The notes: generated by a model from the sequence alone, not told the origin. A DNA stretch of 64,000 nucleotides from Mailhella sp. (GCA_017408905.1 JAFQTU010000050.1:1-64000); one strand, 5' to 3'. Counted from the stretch's first letter, positions 33,587 through 41,886 are shown. Made by a program: numbers and translations.

Positions 33587-34197
33587 AAGGCATAGAGGGC
33601 GCAGGCAAAAGCACCTTCATCGGGCTTTTGGAAGACGAACTGGTGAAGCGCGGCGTGGACTTCCTGCGCACCCGCGAACCCGGGGGCTGTGCGCTGGGCC
33701 GCCAGATACGCCCGCTTCTGCTGGACGCTTCACAGAAAGTCTCCGACAGGGCCGAACTCTTCCTCTTTCTGGCCGACCGCGCCCAGCACGTGGCCGACAC
33801 CATACGCCCGGCCCTTGAACGCGGGCAGTGGGTGATATGCGACCGCTACGCCGATTCCACCATAGCGTATCAGGGCTACGGGCGCGGCATGGATCCTGAA
33901 GAGCTTCAGAAGCTCAACGACTACGCCACGGGCGGACTCTGGCCCGACATCACCTTTCTGCTCGACCTTCCTGCCGAAGTCGGCCTTGGGCGCGCCCTGG
34001 CCCGCAACGGGCGCGAAGGGCTCACGCAGAGCGAAGGGCGATTCGAGGCCGAGGCTCTGGCCTTCCATCAGCGCATCCGTGAAGGCTTTCTTGCCCGGGC
34101 GGCCCGCTGGCCCCAGCGCTTCCGCGTACTGGACGCCGCGCAGACGCCAGACGCCATTGTGGCGCAGGCCATGAAACACCTTGAGCCGTACCTGTAG
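33571..34197 (+). CDS. tmk: thymidylate kinase
   Basis: A 208-residue kinase making dTDP from dTMP. P-loop IEGIEGAGKST is at 5-15, the DR(Y/E) motif in CDRYADSTIAYQGYGRG, and the lid in ARNGREGLTQSEGRFE. RTREPGG, the conserved dTMP-binding loop, is near residue 35. It overlaps the end of the OB/HD gene by 16 bases and starts at an ATG after GAGAGA. Full length for the family. Confidence 0.96.
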   Translation: MFLTIEGIEGAGKSTFIGLLEDELVKRGVDFLRTREPGGCALGRQIRPLLLDASQKVSDRAELFLFLADRAQHVADTIRPALERGQWVICDRYADSTIAYQGYGRGMDPEELQKLNDYATGGLWPDITFLLDLPAEVGLGRALARNGREGLTQSEGRFEAEALAFHQRIREGFLARAARWPQRFRVLDAAQTPDAIVAQAMKHLEPYL

Positions 34198-34202
34198 AAC
34201 GC

Positions 34203-34240
34203 AAGAAGCCGCCTTTCAGAACGAAGGGCGGCTTCTTTGT
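34203..34240. terminator. bidirectional terminator, tmk / TPR gene
   Basis: An 11-bp perfect stem, AAGAAGCCGCC (34203-34213) with GGCGGCTTCTT (34227-34237), sits between the converging tmk and TPR genes. Confidence 0.8.
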
Positions 34241-34257
34241 CTCTTGTATGCGGTCTG

Positions 34258-34734
34258 CTAGCGGCAGGCGCAGCAGGTCTTGGGTTTGGAAAGCGCATCC
34301 ACGCAGACGGCCAGATTCCTCTTGTAGCCTTCCACGTCATGCCCGTTGGTGTTGCCGCATTTCTCGAAGGTCTCGATAGCGGCGGACAGCATATCGATGG
34401 CTTCTTCAAACTGGCCGTGCGCGGCAAGGGCCGTGCCAAGGTTGCCGTAGCAAAACGCCGTTTCCGGGTGATCGCCCAGCAGTTTCTTCCGCAGGGCAAG
34501 CGCTTTGCGATGCCATTCGATGCCTTCTTCAGGGCGGTTGGTCTCTTCGCAGATGCGGCCGAGATTGTTCAGGCAGGTGGAAACAGGCAGAGATTCAGGG
34601 CCCATTTCCTTTTCCCAGATGGCTTTGGCTTCGAGGGTGAGCTTTTCAGCTTCCAGAAGCTCGCCCTGAGAGTAGGCGGCCCAGGAACGGGCAAAAAGCT
34701 GACGGGCCTGTTCAAGAGCAGTCGGATTTTCCAT
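34258..34734 (-). CDS. small tetratricopeptide-repeat protein
   Basis: A 158-residue soluble protein with about three TPR units of the kinesin-light-chain-like (TPR_12) type: SQGELLEAEKLTLEAKAIWEK, CLNNLGRICEETNRPEEGIEWHRKALALRKKLLG and CYGNLGTALAAHGQFEEAIDMLSAAIETFEKCG. It ends in a Cys-rich tail KTCCACR. It starts 3 bases after the stop of the DUF4037 gene, so it is the downstream partner in a two-gene operon. A protein-interaction role is likely; partner unknown. Confidence 0.75.
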   Translation of the reverse strand: MENPTALEQARQLFARSWAAYSQGELLEAEKLTLEAKAIWEKEMGPESLPVSTCLNNLGRICEETNRPEEGIEWHRKALALRKKLLGDHPETAFCYGNLGTALAAHGQFEEAIDMLSAAIETFEKCGNTNGHDVEGYKRNLAVCVDALSKPKTCCACR

Positions 34735-34737
34735 GGG

Positions 34738-35682
34738 TCAGTCCTCCATTACGTTGAGTCTGCGGACTTCAGGGTCGTTTACGTTTCTCTGTACAGAAGG
34801 GCCGAGGGGCCAGAGCCAGCTCCCCGGTTCGGCGGTCAGTCCCTGCCTGCGCAGTTCGTCTGCCACGGATGCGCACAGCGCTTCAACGGCCTCCACGGCA
34901 GGGACGGCTCTATCCGGCTCGTCCCATGCGGTATGCGCAAGCGTTTGCAGGGTCTCCGCGGTCTCGCGCCCCAGCAGGGGCAGGCTTTTCGCCATGCGGG
35001 CGGCCCATTTGTAAAAGGGCATGAAGCGGCGATTCAGCAGGAAGGCCATGGAAAGCGCGGCTTCCGAAAAACGGGCCGCGGCCAGCATGGCCGTCACGGT
35101 TTCTTCCCTCTGCAAGGCGCGGGCCAGATTGTACTGACCGGCCTGCGCCATGACCATACAGCGGGCGGCTATCTTCTTCAGGCGTATGTCTTCAGGATAA
35201 TAGGCAAGAAGGGCGTCACGGAACGCCGTGAATTCCCCGCTTCCATCCATGAAGACGGCCCCGTTGGTGCAGGAACAGAGATGATATTCCGGAATGGCCC
35301 GCCACTCCTGCCATGTGGAAGGCACGCGGTCGATACCGAGGAAGCGGCGATAGAAGCCGCGCAGGGGCAGAGGGCCGACACGCCCCATGCGAAGCTGGGG
35401 AGCCATGCGCACGGGATGCCCTTCGAAAGAGGCGGGAAGAAGGGCCAGTGCCTTTTCGATGCGTTCACGTTCCGACGCAAAAAGCGCATCGGGTATCCAG
35501 AGGCAGAAGGCCGCGCCCCAGTCGTGATCGCGCGAGATGGCGTCGTCAAATCCCAGACATTCCGAGCCCTCCCCCACCAGACCGGCGGCAGAGCAGGCCA
35601 TGATGTCGGGGATATGTTCGTTCAGTGTGGGCAGAGAGGCCTGAAAGAAGCGCCCGACAAGAGCGAGGCCGTTTTCCGTCAT
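34738..35682 (-). CDS. DUF4037 family protein (nucleotidyltransferase-like)
   Basis: 314 residues. AGLVGEGSECLGFDDAISRDHDWGAAFCLW (residues 34-63) is the hallmark of DUF4037. Its GS..C..DD..S.DHDW pattern resembles the acidic metal site of nucleotidyltransferase-fold proteins. TWQEWRAIPEYHL and AYYPEDIRLKKIAARCMVMAQAGQYNLARAL are further conserved blocks. I chose ATG 35682, which has GAGGA five bases upstream, over an ATG seven codons earlier. It is first in an operon with the TPR gene. No function is established. Confidence 0.78.
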   Translation of the reverse strand: MTENGLALVGRFFQASLPTLNEHIPDIMACSAAGLVGEGSECLGFDDAISRDHDWGAAFCLWIPDALFASERERIEKALALLPASFEGHPVRMAPQLRMGRVGPLPLRGFYRRFLGIDRVPSTWQEWRAIPEYHLCSCTNGAVFMDGSGEFTAFRDALLAYYPEDIRLKKIAARCMVMAQAGQYNLARALQREETVTAMLAAARFSEAALSMAFLLNRRFMPFYKWAARMAKSLPLLGRETAETLQTLAHTAWDEPDRAVPAVEAVEALCASVADELRRQGLTAEPGSWLWPLGPSVQRNVNDPEVRRLNVMED

Positions 35683-35724
35683 GCTATCCTCGGTATGCGG
35701 CACGGCAGGCGTGCCGGGAAACGA

Positions 35725-35746
35725 AAAGGCCGGAAGCCCGGCCTTT
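35725..35746 (-). terminator. terminator of the Rrf2/GlcG-like unit
   Basis: AAAGGCCGG/CCGGCCTTT around AAGC. Read on the minus strand it ends in CCTTTTCG, just after the GlcG-like stop and before the DUF4037 start. Confidence 0.65.
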
Positions 35747-35769
35747 CTGTTGAAAAAGCGGCGTTGAGG

Positions 35770-36171
35770 TCAGCGGGAAAGGAATTCCCGTATTTTCAGG
35801 GCAATGACCTCGTCTTCTTCGGGAAGGCGCCCGCTCACGCCGATACCGGCGAGCACTGCGCCGTTTTCATCGAGCAGGGGAACACCTCCCTGCATGGCGG
35901 TCATACCGGGATCCATGAAGTGATCCAGCGTGCGCTGTTCGTTGATGAGGCGCTGGTGCAGGGCCTTGGTACTGCATCCCATACGGGCGCAGGTATAGGC
36001 CTTGCCTATGGCCATGTGCTCGATATGTACTCTGGCCCCGGGCTGGCGCAGAAGGGCAAGGAGCGCGAGGTCAGGCCCGGTGAGCGCAACGCAGACAGGC
36101 TTGCCCGGCCCGGCAAGCTCATCGAGAGCCAGCATGAGCTGTTTGGTACGTGCGTAGAGTATGGAATCCAT
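35770..36171 (-). CDS. GlcG/HbpS-like (haem-degrading domain, DUF336) protein
   Basis: A 133-residue single-domain protein of the GlcG/HbpS fold. MAIGKAYTCARMG and MQGGVPLLDENGAVLAGIGVSGRLPEEDEVIA are the two signature blocks. Members bind haem or small ligands, or are accessory proteins of uncertain role. The start at 36171 is set by AAGGAGG six bases upstream; an ATG 12 codons earlier lies in the rrf2 3-prime region without a ribosome site. It follows the Rrf2 gene by 32 bases, so it is probably co-transcribed and controlled by that regulator. Confidence 0.78.
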   Translation of the reverse strand: MDSILYARTKQLMLALDELAGPGKPVCVALTGPDLALLALLRQPGARVHIEHMAIGKAYTCARMGCSTKALHQRLINEQRTLDHFMDPGMTAMQGGVPLLDENGAVLAGIGVSGRLPEEDEVIALKIREFLSR

Positions 36172-36203
36172 CAGGTCCTCCTTCCGCAGGGAGCAGGCTG
36201 GAG

Positions 36204-36638
36204 TCATTCCGGCCTGTCAGAGGAACAGGGCGGGCAGTCGCGGGCGAGGTCCTGCAAGGTAACGCTGTCGGCATAGCCGTCAATGCATTCTCCCATACCG
36301 CGCCAGAATTCGACGGAAGGGCAGCTCTCGCGGAAGGCGCAGTTCTTGCCTGCCGGGTCGAGACATTCCACAGGAGCGAGACTGCCTTCTATGGCGCGCA
36401 GGACCTGACCGGCCGTGCATCGGGCAGGCTCAAGGGCCAGCCTGTAGCCGCCCTGACTGCCGCGCTCGCTCCTGACGAGCCCGGCGCGGGAAAGCGGCAC
36501 GATGATCTGCTCAAGGTATTTAAGGCTTATGCTCTGCTTTTCCGCAATGTATTTCAGCGGGATGCACTGCGTCTGCGGGTGGCGGGCAAGCTCTATCATC
36601 ACTCTGAGGGCATAGCGGCTTTTCGTGAAGAACTTCAT
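36204..36638 (-). CDS. Rrf2-family transcriptional regulator with Fe-S cluster cysteines
   Basis: A 144-residue winged-helix repressor. The N-terminal MKFFTKSRYALRVMIELARHP and RGSQGGYRLA (wing) are classical Rrf2/IscR. Three cysteines, Cys92, Cys100 and Cys106 (VECLDPAGKNCAFRESCPSV), lie where IscR binds its iron-sulfur cluster, so it can probably sense Fe-S or redox status. AGGAG precedes the ATG. It is first of a two-gene unit with a GlcG-like gene. No isc genes are adjacent, so a sulfur or redox regulator other than IscR is possible. Confidence 0.85.
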   Translation of the reverse strand: MKFFTKSRYALRVMIELARHPQTQCIPLKYIAEKQSISLKYLEQIIVPLSRAGLVRSERGSQGGYRLALEPARCTAGQVLRAIEGSLAPVECLDPAGKNCAFRESCPSVEFWRGMGECIDGYADSVTLQDLARDCPPCSSDRPE

Positions 36639-36674
36639 GGAGTCGCTCCTTCGGTGTATGGTTGAGCCAGTGAT

Positions 36675-36704
36675 ATCATACTTTTTGACATATATCTATA
36701 GCAA
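36675..36704 (-). promoter_or_regulatory. sigma-70 promoter of the Rrf2 gene
   Basis: On the minus strand TTGCTA (36704-36699), 18 bases, TATGAT (36680-36675), 37 bases before the ATG. The AT-rich spacer and the TGATATCA palindrome next to the -10 could hold an autoregulatory site. Confidence 0.5.
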
Positions 36705-36807
36705 AAGTAGGAATTAAAAAACTTGCAATTTCTTTCAGGCCCTTGCCGGGTATGCTGGGCCGTGGTATTTTTGAGCTGTCTTTCCCCGTGAACGAATGGA
36801 GGTTTCC

Positions 36808-37530
36808 ATGTCCATACTTGATATCCTGAGAAGTGAAGCCCTTGGCGGCGCCCTGCAGACCCTTACCCGCGAAGCGCGCAGCGCGGCCTCTTCCGTGAGC
36901 AAGAGCACCCCCGGCGGCGTTGGCGGCCTGCTGGGCGCAGGCGTACTTGGCGCTCTGCTGGGCAAAACGGCTTCCAGCGACGTTGTGAAGAATGCCGCCC
37001 TTGTCGGCGTGGGCGCTGTTGCCTGGAATTTCTATCAGAAATGGTCGCAGAGCCGCGGCCAGCAGGAACCTGCTCAGGCCCAGCCTGCCGGATGGGGTTC
37101 CGCTCCGCAGGCCGGGCAGTGGCAGAGCCAGACGCCTATGGTCATGCAGCTCGATCCTACGGCCATGCTCGTGATGCGCGCCATGATATTTGCCGCCCGT
37201 GCCGACGGCAATGTGGACGCCCTTGAACAGCAGCGTATCGACACCATCCTGCAAAATATGCTTCAGGGGCAGGACGCCAGCACGCACATCCAGGCCCTGC
37301 AGGCCGAAATGCTGGACCCGCGCCGCATTGCCGCCGATGTGCAGTCTGCCGAACAGGCTGAAGATATCTACCGACTGTCCTGCGTGGTCATCGACATCGA
37401 CCACTTCATGGAGCGCAGTTATCTCGATGCGCTGGGCACGGCCCTCGGCATCGACGCCGCCCGCCGCAGTGAACTGGAAGCCGACGCTTCCCAGGGCCGC
37501 CAGCAGCTCGCGGCGGCCGCACAGGCATAG
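36808..37530 (+). CDS. DUF533 / YebE-like protein (TerB-fold C-terminal domain)
   Basis: 240 residues. A glycine-rich segment, GGVGGLLGAGVLGALLGK, then VVKNAALVGVGAVAWNFYQKW forms a likely membrane-associated region near 35-80. A Gln/Pro-rich linker follows, then a helical domain from about 115: MLVMRAMIFAARADGNVDALEQQRIDTIL, the TerB/DUF533 pattern of an acidic 'AADG.ID..E...I' helix pair. GGAGG sets the start at 36808. It is monocistronic, divergent from the Rrf2 gene. Function unknown. Confidence 0.82.
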   Translation: MSILDILRSEALGGALQTLTREARSAASSVSKSTPGGVGGLLGAGVLGALLGKTASSDVVKNAALVGVGAVAWNFYQKWSQSRGQQEPAQAQPAGWGSAPQAGQWQSQTPMVMQLDPTAMLVMRAMIFAARADGNVDALEQQRIDTILQNMLQGQDASTHIQALQAEMLDPRRIAADVQSAEQAEDIYRLSCVVIDIDHFMERSYLDALGTALGIDAARRSELEADASQGRQQLAAAAQA

Positions 37531-37533
37531 GGT

Positions 37534-38934
37534 TCACTCCTGATGACGAAAGCCCCCTCGTTCCGGCGAGGGGGCTTTTCTCTTGCCCGGCGCCCATGCG
37601 CGGCGGCGTAAGCGCCAGTAAAAACACGCCCAGATGCTGTTCACCAGTATCCAGCCAAGCCCGGTGAGCAGGGCCACGGCATCAAGGCCGAACCGGCTGA
37701 TGAAAACCCACGAAAGCACGGCGCGCAGGGTGATATGGGTGCACGTCCCCAGAAGCGTGACGGAAACACGGCCCACACCGTCGAAATACCCGGCGAAGCT
37801 GTTGCCTGTGAAGTTCAGGAGATAGAAGAAGGCCACGATCTTCAGGTAGCTGACCGCACTGTCGAAGGCCGGGCCGGAGCTTTCGCTCAGGAGCAGGGCC
37901 GAGGCCCACTCCGCAGAGAGCCAGAGCGTGAGGGAAGAAACGATGCCCATGCCGCCGAAGAGCAGGAGGCTTTTCCAGAAACAGCGCCGCACGCGGGCAT
38001 GATTCCCCGCACCGAAGTTCTGCGCCGTGGCCACCGAAGTGGCGGACGCGCCGCTGTCGCCAAAGGAATTGGCAAAGGCCTCGATGCGCGTGGTGGCCGT
38101 GTACGCCGAGATAACAGCCGTGCCCATGGAATTCACCGCGCCCTGTACGGCCAGCTTGCCTATGTACAGGCCCGTCTGCTGCAAGCCGGTGACAAGGCCG
38201 AAATGCGCGGTCTTTTTCAGAAGGGGCAGGTGCAGGCCCCAGTTTTCCCGCCTGAACATAAGCTCGGGAAGGGCCATGCGCAGATAGAGGAAACACAGCA
38301 GGGCCGAAGCTGTCTGGGCAAGGAGCGTGGCCCATGCCGCACCTTCCACGCCCCAGCCGAACCGGGCCACGAAAAGGATGTCCAGTCCGAGATTGAGGCA
38401 GACCGTCAGGGCAAGGATGCCGAGTGCGGCGTTCACCTGCCCGGCCGCACGGAACAGGGCGCAGTAGAAATTGTAGATGAAGGAAGCCGGAAGGGAAAGC
38501 AGGACGATGCGCAGATACGAGCCGGTAAGGCCGAAGATATCGTCCGGCGTCTGGAGGAGCGCAAGCACAGGGCCAGTTCCAGCCGCGCCGAGTGCTCCCG
38601 CCGCTGTCGAGAACAGCACTCCCGCACTCAGCGCGATGAAGTGTTCCTTGCGGAAGGTCTCCATGTCTTTTGCGCCGTAGATCTGGGCAAGGAGAACGGA
38701 AATGCCGATACAGGCCCCGACAATGGCGAAGAGGAACAGGTTCATCACCGCACCGGCCACGCCGATAGCCGCGAATTCCTCCAGCCCAGCGTACCGCGCC
38801 ACCACGAAGGCGTCAATGGTATTATAGAGCTGTTGAAGGATATTGCCTGCGATAAGGGGGATGGCAAGGCGCGCCAGATGAAGGGTGATGCTTCCCCGGG
38901 TCAGGTCGCAATGGTGCTTGTGGGCGGCGTTCAT
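37534..38934 (-). CDS. MATE-family multidrug/cation antiporter
   Basis: A 466-residue inner-membrane protein with 12 predicted helices in two MatE repeats. The N-terminus LARLAIPLIAGNILQQLYNTIDAFVVARYAG is diagnostic, as are ILALTVCLNLGLDILFVARFGWGVEGAAWAT and the second-repeat start LLKKTAHFGLVTGLQQTGLYIG. Members expel cationic compounds in exchange for sodium ions or protons. ATG 38934 follows AGGAAG; the upstream open frame to 39198 crosses the LysR gene. A divergent LysR gene and shared operator-like repeats suggest control by that regulator. Confidence 0.88.
   Translation of the reverse strand: MNAAHKHHCDLTRGSITLHLARLAIPLIAGNILQQLYNTIDAFVVARYAGLEEFAAIGVAGAVMNLFLFAIVGACIGISVLLAQIYGAKDMETFRKEHFIALSAGVLFSTAAGALGAAGTGPVLALLQTPDDIFGLTGSYLRIVLLSLPASFIYNFYCALFRAAGQVNAALGILALTVCLNLGLDILFVARFGWGVEGAAWATLLAQTASALLCFLYLRMALPELMFRRENWGLHLPLLKKTAHFGLVTGLQQTGLYIGKLAVQGAVNSMGTAVISAYTATTRIEAFANSFGDSGASATSVATAQNFGAGNHARVRRCFWKSLLLFGGMGIVSSLTLWLSAEWASALLLSESSGPAFDSAVSYLKIVAFFYLLNFTGNSFAGYFDGVGRVSVTLLGTCTHITLRAVLSWVFISRFGLDAVALLTGLGWILVNSIWACFYWRLRRRAWAPGKRKAPSPERGGFRHQE
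37549..37580. terminator. bidirectional terminator, DUF533 / MATE genes
   Basis: AAAGCCCCCTCG (37549-37560) pairs with CGAGGGGGCTTT (37567-37578). It overlaps the last codons of the MATE gene, which ends at 37534. Confidence 0.8.
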
Positions 38935-38983
38935 GGTCTTCCTGCCGAAAAGGTCTTGACGCCATGATGATGCGGCCCCATTA

Positions 38984-39035
38984 TCCTTGTGTAAAGCGAG
39001 AATAAGGAACAGTGTCCTTGATGAATACGCAAGGA
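38984..39035. promoter_or_regulatory. operator-like TCCTT/AAGGA half-sites between the MATE and LysR genes
   Basis: Half-sites TCCTT at 38984, AAGGA at 39004, TCCTTG at 39015 and CAAGGA at 39030. The last two form a perfect 6-bp inverted repeat with a 9-bp spacer, the size of a LysR-type recognition site. It lies 8 bases before the LysR ATG, suited to autorepression and divergent control. Confidence 0.5.
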
Positions 39036-39042
39036 ATGGCCT

Positions 39043-39912
39043 ATGGAGCTTGAAAAATGCCAGGCACTTATCTGCGTTCTGGAACTGGGGAGCCTTTCGG
39101 CCGCCGCAGAACGCCTGCACTACACGGCATCGGGCATGAGTCGCATGATGGCCGCGCTGGAAAACGAACTGGGCTTCCCTCTCCTCATCCGGCGGCATGA
39201 GGGCGTGATACCCACGCCGGAATGTGAAGCCCTCCTGCCTGCTCTGCGGGAATTCATCGCGCGCGGTACAGACTGCCTCCAGCAGGCGGCCCGCATACGG
39301 GGGCTGGAGGTGGGAACCGTGACCGTCGGCACGGCCTACAGCGCCTTCTACGATGCGCTTTCCGAAGTCATCGCCGAGTTTCGTCAGGCCTATCCCGGTG
39401 TCGTCGTCCAGCTTGCGGGGGGCTACAGTTCACAGCTTGCCGAGATGCTGGAGAAGAGGCAGGTCGATCTTTGCGTCATCAGCCGCCGCGAGGGGGATTT
39501 CCGCTGGGAACCCCTGTGCGAAGACGAGCTGGTGGCGTGGCTTCCTGCCGATCACCCCTTTGCAGGGCAAAGTGAAGTCCCGGCTTCGCTGTTCCGTTCG
39601 GAGCCGTATATCGAGATATTCCCGGGGCTGGACAGCGACAACGCCCGCTTTTTCCGGGAATGCCGCCTGCGCCCCCATACGCAGTTCACCACGACGGACA
39701 GCCATTCCGCCTGCGCTATGGTGGAAGCCGGGCTGGGCGTGGCGCTGAACAATGCCCTGAACAGCGCCGGGCGCGGGCCGCGCCTGAAGGTACTGCCCGT
39801 CAGCCCGAGGCGAAGCGTGGAGATAGGCCTTGCCGTGCGGCGCGACGCCTCCCCCGCTGTGGAGAAGTTCGCCCGGCGCGTATCGGCGCGCCTGAGGGCC
39901 GACCTATGCTGA
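39043..39912 (+). CDS. LysR-family transcriptional regulator
   Basis: 289 residues. The winged helix-turn-helix is at the N-terminus (LICVLELGSLSAAAERLHYTASGMSRMMAALENELGFPLLIRR, residues about 9-51). The effector-binding domain runs from about 90 (GTVTVGTAYSAFYDALSEVIAEF) to the end, with VQLAGGYSSQLAEMLEKRQVDLCVIS. LysR proteins typically control the divergently transcribed neighbour, here the MATE exporter. The inducer cannot be told from sequence. Confidence 0.9.
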   Translation: MELEKCQALICVLELGSLSAAAERLHYTASGMSRMMAALENELGFPLLIRRHEGVIPTPECEALLPALREFIARGTDCLQQAARIRGLEVGTVTVGTAYSAFYDALSEVIAEFRQAYPGVVVQLAGGYSSQLAEMLEKRQVDLCVISRREGDFRWEPLCEDELVAWLPADHPFAGQSEVPASLFRSEPYIEIFPGLDSDNARFFRECRLRPHTQFTTTDSHSACAMVEAGLGVALNNALNSAGRGPRLKVLPVSPRRSVEIGLAVRRDASPAVEKFARRVSARLRADLC

Positions 39913-39985
39913 TACGCATAGTGGCAGATTTTGGAAAAACGGGCTATGATAGCCCCCACAATTCCTGAAACACGAGGATACTCTT

Positions 39986-40612
39986 ATGGATAGACCGGAA
40001 CTTATCGAATCCGTATGCAAATACGAATGGGACATGTTTTCTGCCGTGAACAATAACGGCGGCAAGGCAAGCTGCCAGAACGACGAAGCCTTCTTCAAGA
40101 AGATGCGCGTCTGCCAGTTCGCCGGCTGGAGCGACGATATGCTCGCCTCCTACCTTGTCGATCTGGTGGAAGCCGCCGCTATCGAGCGCAACCTGCCCAT
40201 GGAAAAATACGCCTGGATGATGGAAAGGACGCATCCCGCCGAATTCGAGCAGATACGCCCCAGCCTGCCTGAACTGAGCGCCGAACAGCTCCAGCTCATC
40301 GGCCAGCTCGTGCAGGTGCAGGTGGCTATGGAAGCCGAGGTGGACAAGGCCTATCCCTATATGCGCGCCAACGGCCGCCCCCTGCGCAAAGAGAACGACA
40401 CCCCCTTCGTGACCTCCTTCGAAACGTATCTTGAAGGCGAACTGAAGACCTATTCCATGGACACGCTTCAGGCCTATGCCCACCACATAGCCGACCTTTA
40501 CGATCAGGGCGGCAACCTCGCCCTCATGGTGGCCGAAGCCACGGCCAAGGCCTACGGCTTCGAATCTCTCGACGCCTTCGAGGAATTCGCCAAGCGCAAG
40601 GCCGGTGCGTAA
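39986..40612 (+). CDS. DUF4125 family protein
   Basis: A 208-residue soluble, mostly helical protein. LIESVCKYEWDMFSAVNNNGGKASCQND is the diagnostic start of DUF4125, followed by FFKKMRVCQFAGWSDDMLASYLVDLVEA and the late block SFETYLEGELKTYSMDTLQAYAHHIADL. In other genomes I recall DUF4125 near DUF4037 and TPR genes; the DUF4037-TPR pair is 4.3 kb away here. It is monocistronic with a terminator. Function unknown. Confidence 0.8.
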   Translation: MDRPELIESVCKYEWDMFSAVNNNGGKASCQNDEAFFKKMRVCQFAGWSDDMLASYLVDLVEAAAIERNLPMEKYAWMMERTHPAEFEQIRPSLPELSAEQLQLIGQLVQVQVAMEAEVDKAYPYMRANGRPLRKENDTPFVTSFETYLEGELKTYSMDTLQAYAHHIADLYDQGGNLALMVAEATAKAYGFESLDAFEEFAKRKAGA

Positions 40613-40634
40613 AAGCCTCCAGATAGACTGAAAG

Positions 40635-40672
40635 AAAAGCCTGACCGTCTCAGCGACAGTCAGGCTTTTCTT
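40635..40672. terminator. bidirectional terminator, DUF4125 / alcohol dehydrogenase genes
   Basis: AAAAGCCTGAC (40635-40645) pairs with GTCAGGCTTTT (40659-40669), with A and T runs on opposite flanks. Confidence 0.85.
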
Positions 40673-40698
40673 ATGGCAAATCGGAAAATTTCCGCAGC

Positions 40699-41877
40699 TT
40701 ACAGCGCCATTTTGAAGATCTCGACGATATCCTCGGCATGGAGCTTCTTGACCTTCCCGGCAGGCCCGTGAAGCCCGGCAATGCATTTTTCCGCCATTTC
40801 CTGCATCTGTGCCTCTGTGGGCTCTATGCCGAGTTCGCGGATGGAGGTAGGCATATTGATGGCGCGGCAGAAATCCTCAAAGGCCTCGATGCCTTCAAGG
40901 GCCATCTCCTCATCGGTACCGGCCCCGCTCAGCTGCATGACGTGCTGGGCGAAGCGCACGAAGCGCTCGGGATGCTCGCGGGAAACGTAGCGCGCCCAGC
41001 CGCCCCAGACGGCCGAAAGCCCGGCTCCGTGCGCCACGTCGAACAGGCCGCTGAGTTCATGCTCTATCTTGTGCGGGGCCCAGTCGCCGCCATCGGAACC
41101 ACAGCCGGTAAGGCCGTTGTGCGAGAGCGCCCCCGCCCACATGACCTCGGCGCGGGATTCGTAATTCTGCGGGTCGTCGCGCAGGATAAGGGCATGTTTC
41201 ATCACCGTGCGCATGAGCGAGGCGGCGATGCGGTCGGTCAGCTCCATGCCGCCCGAGGCATAGAACCAGCGCTCCATGGTGTGCATGAGGATATCCACAC
41301 AGCCGCAGGCCGTCTGATAGTCAGGCAGGGTCATGGTGAGCGCGGGGTCCATAATGGCGAAGCGCGGGCGCGAAGTCTCGCTGGTACAGCCCAGCTTGCG
41401 CCAGCCGTCTTCCGCCGTGATGACGCAGGAAGAGCTCATTTCACTGCCCGTCGCCGCTATGGTCAGGATAACGCCGATGGGCGTGCAGGCCGTGACTTTA
41501 CGTTTGCGCTCGAAAAGCTCCCACACGTCACCGCCGGAACCTATGCCGTAGCCGATGGCCTTGGCAGAGTCGATGACGCTTCCACCGCCGACGGCAAGGA
41601 TGAAGTCCACGCCTTCTTCCCGGCCCAGCTCCACGCCCTTGTACACGAGCGAAAGCCGGGGATTAGGAACAACGCCCCCGAGTTCGACCCAGCCCACACC
41701 TTCTGCCTTCAGCGCATCACGCACGCGCTGGAGCAGGCCGGACGCTTCCGCGCTTCTGCCGCCATAGTGGAGAAGGACCTTGCGGCATCCCTGCTCCCGC
41801 AGGAGCGCACCAAGCTTGGATTCCGCATTGCGGCCGAACACGACTTTCGTGGGAGTGTGGAAAGTAAAATCGTTCAT
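40699..41877 (-). CDS. iron-containing alcohol dehydrogenase (YqhD/butanol dehydrogenase type)
   Basis: A 392-residue cytoplasmic NAD(P)H-dependent aldehyde reductase. The start NDFTFHTPTKVVFGRNAE and the cofactor loop FILAVGGGSVIDSAKAI mark the YqhD/BDH branch of group III alcohol dehydrogenases. Metal ligands match the family spacing: Asp195 and His199 (VDILMHTMERWF), His269 and His283. These enzymes reduce short aldehydes such as butanal or methylglyoxal. A role in removing acetaldehyde from isethionate cleavage is possible but not shown. Sulfoacetaldehyde reductase of Bilophila is also an iron-type dehydrogenase, but I see nothing that supports that identity here. Confidence 0.85.
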   Translation of the reverse strand: MNDFTFHTPTKVVFGRNAESKLGALLREQGCRKVLLHYGGRSAEASGLLQRVRDALKAEGVGWVELGGVVPNPRLSLVYKGVELGREEGVDFILAVGGGSVIDSAKAIGYGIGSGGDVWELFERKRKVTACTPIGVILTIAATGSEMSSSCVITAEDGWRKLGCTSETSRPRFAIMDPALTMTLPDYQTACGCVDILMHTMERWFYASGGMELTDRIAASLMRTVMKHALILRDDPQNYESRAEVMWAGALSHNGLTGCGSDGGDWAPHKIEHELSGLFDVAHGAGLSAVWGGWARYVSREHPERFVRFAQHVMQLSGAGTDEEMALEGIEAFEDFCRAINMPTSIRELGIEPTEAQMQEMAEKCIAGLHGPAGKVKKLHAEDIVEIFKMAL

Positions 41878-41886
41878 TGCTTCCCC

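Noticed and set aside
40699-41877. Assignment of the iron alcohol dehydrogenase as sulfoacetaldehyde reductase of the taurine pathway
   Set aside because: The N-terminal and cofactor motifs are those of the general YqhD/BDH branch. It is 39 kb from islA, with no taurine transaminase nearby.
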